The notes under the pieces were generated by a model that worked only from the letters and a program-made list of their open reading frames with translations, did not search any database and was not told the DNA's origin. From the NCBI GenBank assembly GCA_025454395.1, contig JALOOM010000039.1, positions 1-38,453 of the forward strand: a DNA stretch of 38,453 bases, read 5' to 3'. Shown piece after piece: positions 8,274 through 17,636 of this stretch. This DNA comes from Elainella sp. Prado103. GTDB lineage: Bacteria > Cyanobacteriota > Cyanobacteriia > Elainellales > Elainellaceae. A program made the position numbers and the translations under genes. Within the stretch, counting starts at the first letter, position 1. Every line of letters starts with the position of its first letter.

Positions 8274-9092
8274 ATGAAAGAACCTAACAAACAATTGGTC
8301 AGTGTTAAAACAGGTGAACCTTATCAGCCTGTCCGGATCTATTATCAAATTTTCAAAAATAAGAAAAAGACTATATTGAGTGCTTTCCAAAAGTTGAGAT
8401 GTGTGGAGTATGAGCCCGAAACCGATCGATGGAACTGGTTGTATGAAGCCGAAGCCAAAAAGCTACACTTCACACGCTCGTACAATACATTGACCGCCAA
8501 GGATAAACCCCTGGTTCTGGGATATTTTACCTTTCGGGGCGATGATCAACTGCTATTTGATCTGCGATCGGGGCAACGAGCTATCTATGGATTAGACTTT
8601 TTCGATAAGCGGATTAATCGCTATGCCGCCAACCCTACCCACATGCGGCTAGTCAATCGGCTGTTTTCTGTGGATGAAATGCCGAATCGGGAAATTCACC
8701 CTTCCCTGGATCCATTTTTCGATCGCGATCAGATCCCTTGTCTGGCTCGAGAAATGGAAGCTGAAATCGATCGAATTGAGCAGACCTATGCGGATGATCC
8801 GGAGGGCAAACAGGCTGCCATCAACACCTATATGGATCAACAGTTGAATCGCTCTCATCCAGAAATTGAGGAACTGCTGATCCATCCAGATAAAATTGAT
8901 CGCTTGGGATTACCCATGGCGCTTCAACTGCGGCAGATGGAAGCCTTTGAGCATTGGCGAGGCAACTTCACCTTTCGATCGGGGGATGCTTTGCAGCAGT
9001 GGCTCGATTCTGTAGACTTCGGGGGTTTTGCTAATCCGGGTGAAGCGGGTGAGGAGGACGAGCCAGATGTCATGGAGGCAGACCCGTCCTGA
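8274..9092 (+). CDS. conserved hypothetical protein
   Basis: This is a soluble 272-residue protein that I do not recognise by name. It opens with a basic, aromatic-rich region (PVRIYYQIFKNKKKT), has an alpha/beta middle (LVLGYFTFRGDDQLLFDLRSGQRAIYGLDFF), a helical acidic part with EMEAEIDRIEQTY, and an acidic disordered tail (EEDEPDVMEADPS). No catalytic signature or membrane segment is visible. The ATG follows an A-rich leader without a clear SD. Codon use matches its neighbours, so it looks like resident chromosome. It is convergent with the exchanger gene, with 6 nt between stops. Confidence 0.75.
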   Translation: MKEPNKQLVSVKTGEPYQPVRIYYQIFKNKKKTILSAFQKLRCVEYEPETDRWNWLYEAEAKKLHFTRSYNTLTAKDKPLVLGYFTFRGDDQLLFDLRSGQRAIYGLDFFDKRINRYAANPTHMRLVNRLFSVDEMPNREIHPSLDPFFDRDQIPCLAREMEAEIDRIEQTYADDPEGKQAAINTYMDQQLNRSHPEIEELLIHPDKIDRLGLPMALQLRQMEAFEHWRGNFTFRSGDALQQWLDSVDFGGFANPGEAGEEDEPDVMEADPS

Positions 9093-9098
9093 TTGAAT

Positions 9099-10202
9099 TT
9101 AACCCGCCCGTTTGGGAGCTTGTAAGGATCGGCTCACCACAATACCCAAAGTTAAAACAGTGATGGGAATGACGAACCAGAGCATGACATGACTGTAGAC
9201 CGGCAGGCTCGTGTGTTGAGTCGAGTCGAGGATCAAATAAATGGCATAGGCAATATAGTAGGCGGTGAAAATGAAGCCCTCCCAACGGGCGATCAAATTT
9301 CCGCTCACGAAAACGGGTAAGCAGGCGATCGCCACAGCAATCATCACCGGAATATCCAATCGCAGTGCCGCATCAGAGACCACTAAACCAGCAGGTGCTA
9401 CCGTCCCAGAGAGACCTAAGACGGCCAGAATATTAAAGATATTGCTGCCGACTACGTTGCCTACGGCGATATCCCGTTCCCCCTTGATGCTGGCCACCAC
9501 TGAAGTTGCCAATTCTGGTAAGGAAGTGCCTGCGGCCACGATCGTGAGTCCAATCACCAGATCACTGATCCCAAACGATCGGGCGATGACGATCGAACCA
9601 TCCACTAACCAACGAGACCCTAATACCAGGAGCGCCAAACCAATCCCGATGTAACCTATGTTAATTAACCAGCCGCGTAAGGAGCGATCAATCGATTCTC
9701 CTGGAGTGCTATATTCCTGCTCATATTCCAACTGCACGTCCGGGTTTTTCTCTTGCCGCCCTTGATAGATCAGAAAAATAGTGTAGGTAACCCCCAGCGT
9801 AAATAAAATAATGCCATCGACTCGGCCAATCCGGCCATCCAAGCCAAACACAAACATCAGTACTGAAACTCCGATCATAATCGGCACATCCAGCCGGATC
9901 AACTGCTGTGCGACCACCAGCGGAGTCACTAGGGCTGACACCCCTAAAATGAACAACACATTGAAAATATTGCTGCCGACCACATTTCCCACTGCAATAT
10001 CTGCTTGTCCCGATAAACTGGTAATCACGCTAACGGCCATTTCTGGGGAACTCGTCCCATAGGCCACGATCGTCAAACCAATGACCAGGGGAGAAATGCC
10101 AGCGATCGTCGCAATCTTTGATGCGCCTCGAACCAGTGCCTCAGCCCCAATCACCAGCAACACTAGCCCCAAAATGAGCAACACAACCACTGTAAAACTC
10201 AT
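9099..10202 (-). CDS. Na+/Ca2+ exchanger (CaCA family, YrbG-like)
   Basis: This is a 367-residue polytopic membrane protein with the duplicated alpha-repeats of the CaCA family. Alpha-1 contains GLTIVAYGTSSPE and GNVVGSNIFNVLFILG; alpha-2 contains GLTIVAAGTSLPE and GNVVGSNIFNILAVLG. Both Glu residues needed for cation binding are present. The two halves are joined by a cytoplasmic loop (GRQEKNPDVQLEYEQEYSTP) of modest length, and about ten TM helices can be seen. It probably exports Ca2+ (or another cation) against Na+ or H+ across the plasma membrane. Ion choice cannot be settled by sequence. Confidence 0.93.
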   Translation of the reverse strand: MSFTVVVLLILGLVLLVIGAEALVRGASKIATIAGISPLVIGLTIVAYGTSSPEMAVSVITSLSGQADIAVGNVVGSNIFNVLFILGVSALVTPLVVAQQLIRLDVPIMIGVSVLMFVFGLDGRIGRVDGIILFTLGVTYTIFLIYQGRQEKNPDVQLEYEQEYSTPGESIDRSLRGWLINIGYIGIGLALLVLGSRWLVDGSIVIARSFGISDLVIGLTIVAAGTSLPELATSVVASIKGERDIAVGNVVGSNIFNILAVLGLSGTVAPAGLVVSDAALRLDIPVMIAVAIACLPVFVSGNLIARWEGFIFTAYYIAYAIYLILDSTQHTSLPVYSHVMLWFVIPITVLTLGIVVSRSLQAPKRAG

Positions 10203-10557
10203 AAATTGCCTACCCTTATTGACACCAAACCCCGCCGCATTCTTGAAGTGAACGGACGATCCAGCGAATCTCTACTCGACATCACCGTTGTTCATCATCG
10301 CGTCTGACGATCCCCGTTGTCAAAGCTGTTTTGCGGATCAACACAATGATTCAACACAATGATCCAACCGTGACTCAACCGTGACTCAACCGTGACTCAA
10401 CCGTGACCCAACCATCAAATCAAAACTTATAGAGTCGTAAATACCTCGGGGTCAGTGCCCGTTGAGCAACCGTTGAGCTGCTCCAAAAACAGCCACGAGT
10501 GAGACGAATGCTTTAGACTGAGAGATTGAACTTCAGACGAATCTAGGGAATTACACT
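10203..10557. other. divergent intergenic region with repeats
   Basis: These 355 bases separate the exchanger and proS, which are transcribed away from each other, so both promoters should lie here. The centre is taken up by short tandem repeats (about 10338-10409). No open frame or RNA gene is recognised. An AGGGA site (in CTAGGGAATTACACT) immediately precedes the proS ATG. Confidence 0.6.
10366..10409. repeat. 11-bp tandem repeat x4
   Basis: Four contiguous copies of AACCGTGACTC, the last with one change. Just before it, ACACAATGAT is also duplicated (10340-10365). There are no spacers between copies, so this is not a CRISPR array. Confidence 0.9.
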
Positions 10558-12381
10558 ATGCGCCTGTCTCAAATGCTGTTTGCCACCTTACGCGAAGATC
10601 CAGCAGAGGCAGAAATTCCCAGCCATAAATTGTTAGTGCGGGCAGGTTACATTCGCCGGGTGGGGAGTGGGGTCTATGCCTATCTGCCATTTTTGTGGCG
10701 GGTGCTACAAAAAATCTCCCAGATTGTGCGGGAAGAGATGAACGCGACGGGTGCCCAAGAATGTCTGCTGACCCAACTGCAACCCTCAGAACTGTGGAAA
10801 GAATCTGGGCGCTGGGAAACCTATACCAAAGCAGAAGGCATCATGTTTGCCCTCACCGATCGCCAAGGTCGAGAACTGGGGCTGGGGCCAACCCACGAAG
10901 AGGTGATTACCCTGATCGCCCGCGACATGATCCGTTCCTATCGCCAGTTACCCCTTAATCTCTATCAAATTCAAACCAAGTTCCGGGATGAAATTCGCCC
11001 CCGATTTGGACTGATGCGGGGTCGAGAATTCATCATGAAGGATGCTTACTCTTTTGATGCGGATGAGGCGGGGATGAAAGTCTCGTACCAGAAGATGAAC
11101 CGGGCGTATCACAATATTCTGCACCGCTGCGGTCTGGCGTTTCGGGCAGTGGATGCCGATTCCGGGGCGATCGGCGGATCGGGATCCCAAGAGTTTATGG
11201 TGTTGGCAGATGCAGGCGAAGATGAAGTGCTTTACACCGCCGATGGTAAATATGCTGCCAACGTTGAAAAGGCCATCTCACTGCCACCAGATGCCGTGCC
11301 TTCACCATTTAAAGCCTATAAAAAGTTGGATACCCCCAACACACCCACGATCGCCAGTTTGGCTGACTTTCTCCAGTGTTCTCCCACCCAAATCGTCAAA
11401 AATGTTCTCTATCAGGTGACTTACGACAACGGCATGAATGTGCTGGTGCTGGTGAGCATTCGGGGGGATCAGGATGTGAATGAGGTGAAACTGCAAAACG
11501 AACTGGGGCGGTTAGCGGGTGAATATGGTGGCAGTGCGGTGATCGGTCTGAAGGTGCCCAGTGAGGAAGACCAGCAGCAATGGGCAACCAAACCGTTACC
11601 CCTGGGTTACATCGCTCCTAACCTGAGTGATGACTATATTCAGCCTGCTAAAAATCTGGCCGCTCAGTTTTTGCGCCTGATCGATCCCACAGCGGTTGAA
11701 TTGGAAAATTTTGTCACCGGCTCTAACGAATCGGGCTATCACGTTGTTGGGGCTAACTGGGGTCAGGAGTTTCCGCTCTCCAAACATCAGGTTGATCTAC
11801 GCAAGTCTGTAGCGGGCGATCGATCCATTCATGATCCGAGCCAAACATTACAAACGGCCAGAGGCATTGAGATCGGTCATATTTTCCAGTTGGGCACCAA
11901 GTATTCCAAAGCGATGGGTGCGACTTATACGAACGAACAGGGCGAAGAAGTGCCGTTGGTGATGGGCTGCTATGGGATCGGCGTGTCTCGGCTGGCTCAG
12001 GCGGCAGTGGAACAATCCTACGACAAAGATGGCATTATCTGGCCGGTGGCGATTGCGCCCTACCACGCGATCGTGGTGATTCCCAATATCAATGACAACA
12101 AGCAAGTCTCGGCTGCGGAAGTCATTTACAGTGAATTGAACCGGGTTGGGATTGAAGCATTGTTGGATGATCGGAACGAACGGGCTGGCGTGAAGTTTAA
12201 GGATGCCGATCTGGTGGGAATTCCCTATCGGATCGTCACAGGTAGATCGCTGCAAGAAGGCAAGGTGGAAGTGGTGAACCGAGCCACTCGCGAGTCTCAG
12301 GAGATTTCAGTGCATGAAGTGGTGCCCACCCTCAGACGCTGGATCGATGAAGCAATCACTGCCAAAACCGACGTGGCATAA
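10558..12381 (+). CDS. proS: prolyl-tRNA synthetase
   Basis: This 607-residue class IIa aminoacyl-tRNA synthetase is of the bacterial type. Visible are motif 1 in the N-terminal region ([17 protein letters not shown]), motif 2 ([20 protein letters not shown]), an inserted YbaK-like editing domain between motifs 2 and 3 (about residues 230-400), motif 3 ([13 protein letters not shown]) and the C-terminal anticodon-binding domain ([21 protein letters not shown]). It charges tRNA-Pro in the cytoplasm, and the insertion domain removes mischarged Ala. The ATG has AGGGA upstream. Only 3 nt separate its stop from the next start, so the JAMM gene is translationally coupled. Confidence 0.98.
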   Translation: MRLSQMLFATLREDPAEAEIPSHKLLVRAGYIRRVGSGVYAYLPFLWRVLQKISQIVREEMNATGAQECLLTQLQPSELWKESGRWETYTKAEGIMFALTDRQGRELGLGPTHEEVITLIARDMIRSYRQLPLNLYQIQTKFRDEIRPRFGLMRGREFIMKDAYSFDADEAGMKVSYQKMNRAYHNILHRCGLAFRAVDADSGAIGGSGSQEFMVLADAGEDEVLYTADGKYAANVEKAISLPPDAVPSPFKAYKKLDTPNTPTIASLADFLQCSPTQIVKNVLYQVTYDNGMNVLVLVSIRGDQDVNEVKLQNELGRLAGEYGGSAVIGLKVPSEEDQQQWATKPLPLGYIAPNLSDDYIQPAKNLAAQFLRLIDPTAVELENFVTGSNESGYHVVGANWGQEFPLSKHQVDLRKSVAGDRSIHDPSQTLQTARGIEIGHIFQLGTKYSKAMGATYTNEQGEEVPLVMGCYGIGVSRLAQAAVEQSYDKDGIIWPVAIAPYHAIVVIPNINDNKQVSAAEVIYSELNRVGIEALLDDRNERAGVKFKDADLVGIPYRIVTGRSLQEGKVEVVNRATRESQEISVHEVVPTLRRWIDEAITAKTDVA

Positions 12382-12384
12382 GCC

Positions 12385-12936
12385 ATGGCTCTTTATCTGA
12401 CGGCAAGCCAACTGGCTCAGATCCAGGCTCATGCAGAACACACCTACCCCGAGGAATGTTGTGGCATTTTATTGGGGACGATCGAGCGATCGGTGAACTC
12501 CCAGGAGGAGGATCGCAAAACCCTGATGCAGGTGATCGAAACAGTGAATGCCTGGGACGCAACCACAGCGCAGCAGTATGCCGATCTGATCGAGCCTTCT
12601 CGTTACCCAACCTCTTCGACTGCCAGCTCTGCGGCTACTTCTTCTCCCTGCTCAGCCAAACGGGATCGCTACTGGATCGATCCCCAAGATTTACTCCAGG
12701 CTCAAAAGCAAGGGCGCGATCGAGGACTGCAAATCATCGGTTTCTACCACTCCCATCCCGACCACCCAGCCCTGCCTTCGGAAACCGATCGCCGGTTGGC
12801 CTGGGCAGAATATGCCTATCTGATTGGATCGGTGCAGCAAGGACGGGCAGTCGATTGGCAATCCTGGCGGCTCAATCAGGCAGAGCAGTTCGAGGCAGAA
12901 ACGGTCGTGGTTCTGGCGGCAGAAAGGGGCAAATAG
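12385..12936 (+). CDS. JAMM/MPN+ zinc metalloprotease (Mec+-like, M67)
   Basis: This 183-residue protein carries a full JAMM motif: Glu near residue 23-24 (YPEECCGILLG), His122 and His124 in FYHSHPDHPALPS, and Asp135 in SETD. In bacteria such proteins (for example mycobacterial Mec+) cleave amino acids or peptides from the C-terminal Gly-Gly of ThiS/MoaD/CysO-type sulfur carriers. A Ser/Thr/Ala-rich insert (residues about 73-92) precedes RYWIDPQDL and looks unstructured. It is coupled to proS upstream (3 nt) and followed 158 nt later by an E1-like MoeB-rhodanese gene, a pairing that suggests sulfur-carrier processing. No carrier gene is in the window. Confidence 0.9.
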   Translation: MALYLTASQLAQIQAHAEHTYPEECCGILLGTIERSVNSQEEDRKTLMQVIETVNAWDATTAQQYADLIEPSRYPTSSTASSAATSSPCSAKRDRYWIDPQDLLQAQKQGRDRGLQIIGFYHSHPDHPALPSETDRRLAWAEYAYLIGSVQQGRAVDWQSWRLNQAEQFEAETVVVLAAERGK

Positions 12937-13033
12937 CAGTAGAGCAGGAACGGGGAGGCAGAAATCTAAAATCTCCGATCAAAATGCCACCATTATGCGA
13001 GACACCTGCTCTAATAGAAAGGCAAGCCATTTT

Positions 13034-13066
13034 CCCCTCAAATACCCCTCAAACACCCCTCAAACA
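13034..13066. repeat. 11-bp tandem repeat x3
   Basis: Three contiguous copies of CCCCTCAAAYA lie in the leader of the MoeB-like gene, about 30 nt before its start. Confidence 0.85.
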
Positions 13067-13094
13067 AATTCAACCCTTGTTTTAGTCATTAACC

Positions 13095-14270
13095 ATGCTC
13101 AATCCTAATCTGGATGAAATCCAGCTCAGTAAAGACGACTATGAACGCTACTCGCGTCATCTGATCCTGCCAGAGGTGGGAATGGACGGGCAAAAGCGCC
13201 TCAAGGCTGCGAGTGTGCTCTGTATTGGTACGGGCGGTTTGGGTTCGCCCCTGTTGCTGTATTTAGCGGCAGCGGGGATTGGTCGGATCGGTATTGTGGA
13301 TTTTGATGTGGTCGATACCTCAAACCTTCAGCGTCAGGTGATTCACGGCACTTCTTGGGTGGGCAAGCCTAAGATTGAGTCAGCCAAGCAACGCATTTTG
13401 GAAATCAATCCCTATTGCCAGGTTGATCTGTACGAAACCCGGCTCAGTGCGGAGAATGCGCTGGGTATTGTCGAACCTTATGACATTGTGGTGGATGGAA
13501 CGGATAATTTTCCAACCCGCTACCTGGTGAATGATGCCTGTGTGCTATTGAACAAGCCCAATGTCTACGGCTCAATTTATCGGTTTGAAGGTCAAGCCAC
13601 CGTCTTCAACTATGAAGGTGGGCCCAACTATCGCGATCTCTATCCAGAACCGCCGCCGCCCGGACTGGTGCCTTCCTGTGCCGAGGGAGGGGTCTTGGGT
13701 ATTCTGCCTGGTATTATCGGGTTAATCCAGGCGACCGAAACTGTCAAGATTGTGTTGGGTGCAGGGCAGACCCTCAGTGGTCGGTTATTGCTCTACAATG
13801 CCCTCAATATGAGTTTCCGGGAGTTAAAGCTGCGGCCTAATCCAGAACGTCCGGTGATTGATAAACTGATCGACTACGAAGAATTTTGTGGTATTCCTCA
13901 AGCCAAAGCGGCTGAAGCTCAACAACAAGCCAACATGGAAGAAATTACGGTTCAACAACTCAAGCAAATCCTCGATAACGGTGCAGCAGAGTATGTGCTG
14001 CTTGATGTTCGTAACCCCAACGAATATGAGATCGCGAAGATTCCTGGATCGGTATTGGTGCCGCTCCCAGATATCGAAAATGGGGACGGCGTGGCCAAGG
14101 TACAGGAAATGCTCAACGGTCATAAACTGATTGTGCATTGTAAGATGGGCGGTCGATCGGCTAAAGCGATCGGCATCCTTAAAGAAAAAGCTGGTATTGA
14201 TGGCATCAACGTTAAAGGTGGTATCAATGCTTGGAGCCAGGAGGTGGACAACTCAGTACCGCAATATTAA
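13095..14270 (+). CDS. moeB: MoeB/ThiF-type E1 adenylyltransferase fused to rhodanese
   Basis: This 391-residue protein has an N-terminal E1-like domain (ATP loop GTGGLGS at 45-51, DGTDNFPTRYLVND at 134-147, candidate catalytic Cys195 in PSCAEGG) and a C-terminal rhodanese domain (about 284-391) with active Cys349 in VHCKMGGRS. This Uba4/MoeZ-like architecture activates the C-terminus of sulfur-carrier proteins and then passes persulfide sulfur to them, for molybdopterin, thiamine, cysteine or tRNA thiolation. No CxxC zinc pairs are seen, as in MoeZ-type proteins. The neighbouring JAMM protease is the natural counterpart. Product choice (MoeB or MoeZ) is inference. Confidence 0.93.
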   Translation: MLNPNLDEIQLSKDDYERYSRHLILPEVGMDGQKRLKAASVLCIGTGGLGSPLLLYLAAAGIGRIGIVDFDVVDTSNLQRQVIHGTSWVGKPKIESAKQRILEINPYCQVDLYETRLSAENALGIVEPYDIVVDGTDNFPTRYLVNDACVLLNKPNVYGSIYRFEGQATVFNYEGGPNYRDLYPEPPPPGLVPSCAEGGVLGILPGIIGLIQATETVKIVLGAGQTLSGRLLLYNALNMSFRELKLRPNPERPVIDKLIDYEEFCGIPQAKAAEAQQQANMEEITVQQLKQILDNGAAEYVLLDVRNPNEYEIAKIPGSVLVPLPDIENGDGVAKVQEMLNGHKLIVHCKMGGRSAKAIGILKEKAGIDGINVKGGINAWSQEVDNSVPQY

Positions 14271-14400
14271 TTCATAAAGACGAATGCGGCAGGATGAACC
14301 AAGAACCAGGCTGGCAATTTGCTGATTCCAAGCAAGGAACCCGGAACCAGTCGATGGTGCTGCTCACCGGCCGCATTCAGTCTTATCCTGCGGTGTTCAT

Positions 14401-17400
14401 TCAATTGCTAGTTCTGGTCACTAACGCTGGTAACGCCAATGGCCGATCGAATTGTTGCTCCAGATCGGCGGTCAATGTATCCAGATATTGCAACAAGTAT
14501 TCTAGAGCATGACGATTAGCGACGTAGATCCGATCGGCCGTTTTGGTGAAAATGGGGGTCAGCCGGATGGCAGCATAATCTGGATTCTCGGCCGACTCAG
14601 CCAGCAACAGCGGTAGGTCTGCGGTGGCTGGAATGCAACCGATCGGCAGGTGATTCTCGAGCAGTGATAAAATTCGGAGGCGGCAGGCAGCAGTATCAAT
14701 CCCCTGAGCCTCCAGTAACTGCATGATTTCCGCCACAGTAGCAGATTGGGCTGGAAAGCAGCGCAGCAATGATCGCAGCAGAAAATAATCATTAAACTGA
14801 TGACGAGCCCGATCGATCACTTGTGGATGAAGCGGCAGGGTAGCCAGCCCATAGGCAACACGACTACAGCTAGGAATGGTTTGTCCACCGCTGATGGATT
14901 GGGGATAGGTGTCTTGAATGATCGTGGCATTCGGCAACTTTTGGCGTAACCAGCGAGCGATCGCACTCAAAGCTGCCGTACCGCCTGTGCAAATGACTTG
15001 ATTAACAGCAGAGGCAGTGGTGTTGGTTTGAGCCAACAAGGTATTCAATTCGCGATTGAGGCGCTGCACATAGGGCAACAAAACTCGGCTGGTCAAATCC
15101 TGCCGATCGATCGTTAGGGTTTGCAAACCGTAGCGGAAGCTGAAGTGAGGCTGGTGTTGTAGCGTAATTTTCAGTAATTGGGCTAAGTGGAGCAACTGAG
15201 TGCCAGCGGGCGTATAGTCGAGTCGTTGTTGCAAATGATAGCGATCGATCGGTGCCAACTCGGCTGCGGCTGGCATCCAAGGCTCAATCTGAAGTTGGTT
15301 CAGGTCTAGCGGTGGAATTTCCGTATCTGGGGTGCGAGTGACGGGTTGTGGCTCTGGCAATTCAGCCTCATCAGGCAGATGACTTAAAACAGGGTATAGA
15401 AGCTGACAGATAATGTCTTGATCAATCCCTTGACCCGCGAAAGGCACACTCCGAACATAAAAATCAGTTGGGTTCAGTTGGGCCAGATCAGCAGGTAAGT
15501 GAACCAACACCAACTCGGTCAAGCAAGCGCCAGCAGTCAAAACCAGCGTTGTACCCTGCCAATCTGCATTGTGCAAATGTCCTGCCTGCCCTTGGGCTTG
15601 GGCTAATTTCACCGATCGCCCATCCTCGCTGGGTAAGGCCGAAAGTAAGGTGGCAACAGCATCCTCAACCAGCAACACCTGATCGGCTTGCTGCACCAAT
15701 CCGGCTTCCAGCCCAGCTTCCTGAATATTGACCCGATAGGTATCCGTCCAACTGCTGGGATGACCCACCACAATTCCCGCTAAATCCCGCAGGATTGCCT
15801 GGAATTCTGCGGGTTCTAGCCCTAAAGCCCCACAACTTACGGTCGGCATAAAGGATAGGCGATCAGGATTGAGGGTTGCAAACAGTTGCTGAAGTGCTTC
15901 TTGCAAGGTTCTCAATGGTACGGCTGGCTGGCCGATTTGTGCTAGGACAGGTTCCCACCGAGAGGTTTGCGGTGAATAGTGGGGTAACGCAATGCGTAGA
16001 TAGGGTTTCCAATGCTTAAGGCAAACTGGGGTAGTCTCGGAACTGGGCTCAAAGCGAATGGTGGGCAGGGGAGAAGCGGCAGGCTCGCTGGTGGCTAAGG
16101 TCACCGTGGTTGTGAGCCGGAATTGCTTGGGAGCGGCAAATTCTGATGCAGTGCTGGTTTGCCAATAAATGGGGTACAGCAAACACTGAGCAGCGTTGAG
16201 CAACACAGCAGAAATTCCTGTGGTGCCAAAGTCAATCCCGAGGAACCATTGATCGGGCGATTTTAATAAGGAATGTTCGGGGGTTGGAGGGGTTGCTAAA
16301 AGAGCATCCAGTTGATCGACGATCGCTGCATCTAATTCAGTCGCTGTATCGATTCCTGCCAACTCTGTGGGCACCTCAGGTATATCAACTGGTATATCGA
16401 GCAGTTGTGAGGTTGTGGAAAAAGCGGGTGTCTCCGATCGATCTCCTGATACCGAGGATTCAGCGTCTATTTCTCCTTCTACATCTACTTCTCCCCCTCC
16501 TTCTACATCTACTTCTCCTTCTACATCTATTCCTAAATCACCTGTGAAATCTATTGCAGATTCTATTTCCTCCGAAGATATATATGCTGCAAATAAGGGA
16601 AACCTATTTTCAAGACTCTCAAAATCGTTCTCAGATTCAAACTCAATTGCATTCCCTTCAGGTAGATTCAAGTTGGATCGGGTCAGCTCAGGTGAATCTT
16701 CCTCCAAGCTAGGTGCAGATCGATCGGTTTCAGAGGAAGCGCTTTCAGGCAATTCAAGACCAGTTGGATCAATTTCAAATGGCTCAACTGGATCAATTTC
16801 AAATGGCTCAACTTCAGTAGCGTAATCTCCTGAGTTCAGTTGAGCGAATTCAGCAATCTGCATTGCTAACGCATCGGGTGCGACTGGATCTGTTTCGATC
16901 GAATCGATTGTGCTAGGATTTGCAATTACATCTCTCGTATCACCTTCATGAGCATCAAAATCATTCGGATTAGTATTTTCCGAATGGAGTGAAGCGAATG
17001 GTTCAGAGGATGTTGCAGATATGTCTTCGATCGGCTGATTGAAGAAATCAAATTGATCAAATAAAACTTCATCGGCAATTGCAAAAGAGCGCGATCCCGC
17101 TTCAGGTGACAAGCTGGCAGAAGCACTGGAGGCAATTTCAGCTTGGTTAAGCGCGATCGAGTCATTTTCTGTCAAGCACTCTAGCGTATTAGTTGCATCA
17201 GACAGATTCTCCGCTCCTGCCGGATTATCCAATGCTAGAGATAAATCTTCTAAAAAGGCATCAAGTGTATTAGCCCAATCCTCATCAGGCTCGATCGGGG
17301 TGATTGTTTCCCCTGGCTCGATCGGGCTGATGATTTCATGGCTAGCTTCGTGACTGGCTTCATGCCCAATTTCACTCCCAAAGCTGGCCGAAAACGCAGA

Positions 17401-17541
17401 CAGGGAATCCTCAGCCTCTATCTCTGATACTGAGTTTGATACTGAGTCTGATACTGAGTCTGTCGCGAGCAGCGTCAACAGAGGTTCCTCAAAGGTCAAA
17501 GTCGGAGGAGTTTGAGGGGTTTCCAACCACAAATCCTGCAT
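14401..17541 (-). CDS. Hsp70/actin-fold protein with long acidic disordered N-terminus
   Basis: This 1046-residue ORF has about 425 residues of low-complexity Asp/Glu/Ser-rich sequence with short repeats (EASHEASHE, EPFEIDP twice, DVEGEVDVEGG-like), then an Hsp70/actin-like module. Phosphate-1 is GIDFGTTGISAVLLN (435-449); a VVGHPSSW strand and VEDAVATLLSAL connect-like helix follow; the adenosine motif is VICTGGTAALSAIARWL. The phosphate-2 loop reads LVLTAGACLTELVL in place of DLGGGT, so the usual Asp is missing and hydrolysis may be weak or absent. ATG 17541 has no Shine-Dalgarno. The frame is open upstream to 17628, into the A11 tract ending the preceding gene, so this may be the -1 frameshift extension of that gene. 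The role is unknown; a scaffold or chaperone is inference. Confidence 0.85.
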   Translation of the reverse strand: MQDLWLETPQTPPTLTFEEPLLTLLATDSVSDSVSNSVSEIEAEDSLSAFSASFGSEIGHEASHEASHEIISPIEPGETITPIEPDEDWANTLDAFLEDLSLALDNPAGAENLSDATNTLECLTENDSIALNQAEIASSASASLSPEAGSRSFAIADEVLFDQFDFFNQPIEDISATSSEPFASLHSENTNPNDFDAHEGDTRDVIANPSTIDSIETDPVAPDALAMQIAEFAQLNSGDYATEVEPFEIDPVEPFEIDPTGLELPESASSETDRSAPSLEEDSPELTRSNLNLPEGNAIEFESENDFESLENRFPLFAAYISSEEIESAIDFTGDLGIDVEGEVDVEGGGEVDVEGEIDAESSVSGDRSETPAFSTTSQLLDIPVDIPEVPTELAGIDTATELDAAIVDQLDALLATPPTPEHSLLKSPDQWFLGIDFGTTGISAVLLNAAQCLLYPIYWQTSTASEFAAPKQFRLTTTVTLATSEPAASPLPTIRFEPSSETTPVCLKHWKPYLRIALPHYSPQTSRWEPVLAQIGQPAVPLRTLQEALQQLFATLNPDRLSFMPTVSCGALGLEPAEFQAILRDLAGIVVGHPSSWTDTYRVNIQEAGLEAGLVQQADQVLLVEDAVATLLSALPSEDGRSVKLAQAQGQAGHLHNADWQGTTLVLTAGACLTELVLVHLPADLAQLNPTDFYVRSVPFAGQGIDQDIICQLLYPVLSHLPDEAELPEPQPVTRTPDTEIPPLDLNQLQIEPWMPAAAELAPIDRYHLQQRLDYTPAGTQLLHLAQLLKITLQHQPHFSFRYGLQTLTIDRQDLTSRVLLPYVQRLNRELNTLLAQTNTTASAVNQVICTGGTAALSAIARWLRQKLPNATIIQDTYPQSISGGQTIPSCSRVAYGLATLPLHPQVIDRARHQFNDYFLLRSLLRCFPAQSATVAEIMQLLEAQGIDTAACRLRILSLLENHLPIGCIPATADLPLLLAESAENPDYAAIRLTPIFTKTADRIYVANRHALEYLLQYLDTLTADLEQQFDRPLALPALVTRTSN

Positions 17542-17563
17542 CCAATCCGAAAGGGTGGCTGTG

Positions 17564-17636
17564 TCTGAGGTTTCTCCATGCGGAGCAGAATTGGCGATCC
17601 CCTCAGAATCTATTTTTTTTTTTCGGAATCAGCCTC
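17564..17636 (-). promoter_or_regulatory. candidate -1 recoding (frameshift or slippage) signal
   Basis: Reading the minus strand, SD-like GAGG (17636-17633) lies 9 nt before an 11-base A-run (17623-17613). TAG follows, and 5 nt after the run TCTGAGG (17607-17601) can pair with CCTCAGA (17570-17564), enclosing an inner CTCC-GCAT-GGAG hairpin (17585-17574). The incoming frame is GAA AAA AAA AAA TAG; the -1 frame continues ATA GAT TCT GAG with no stop into the Hsp70-like ORF. The E. coli dnaX signal has the same three parts at similar spacing. An A-run this long could also cause RNA-polymerase slippage, as in Thermus dnaX. Confidence 0.65.

Noticed and set aside
14282-14378. Terminator between moeB and the Hsp70-like gene
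   Set aside because: GAATGCGGC and GCCGCATTC are inverted but about 80 nt apart with no T-tract, too loose to call.
16284-16825. Plus-strand ORFs opposite the Hsp70-like gene
   Set aside because: They are antisense shadows of the low-complexity acidic region; Leu- or Ser-rich products are the complement of Glu/Asp/Ser codon runs.
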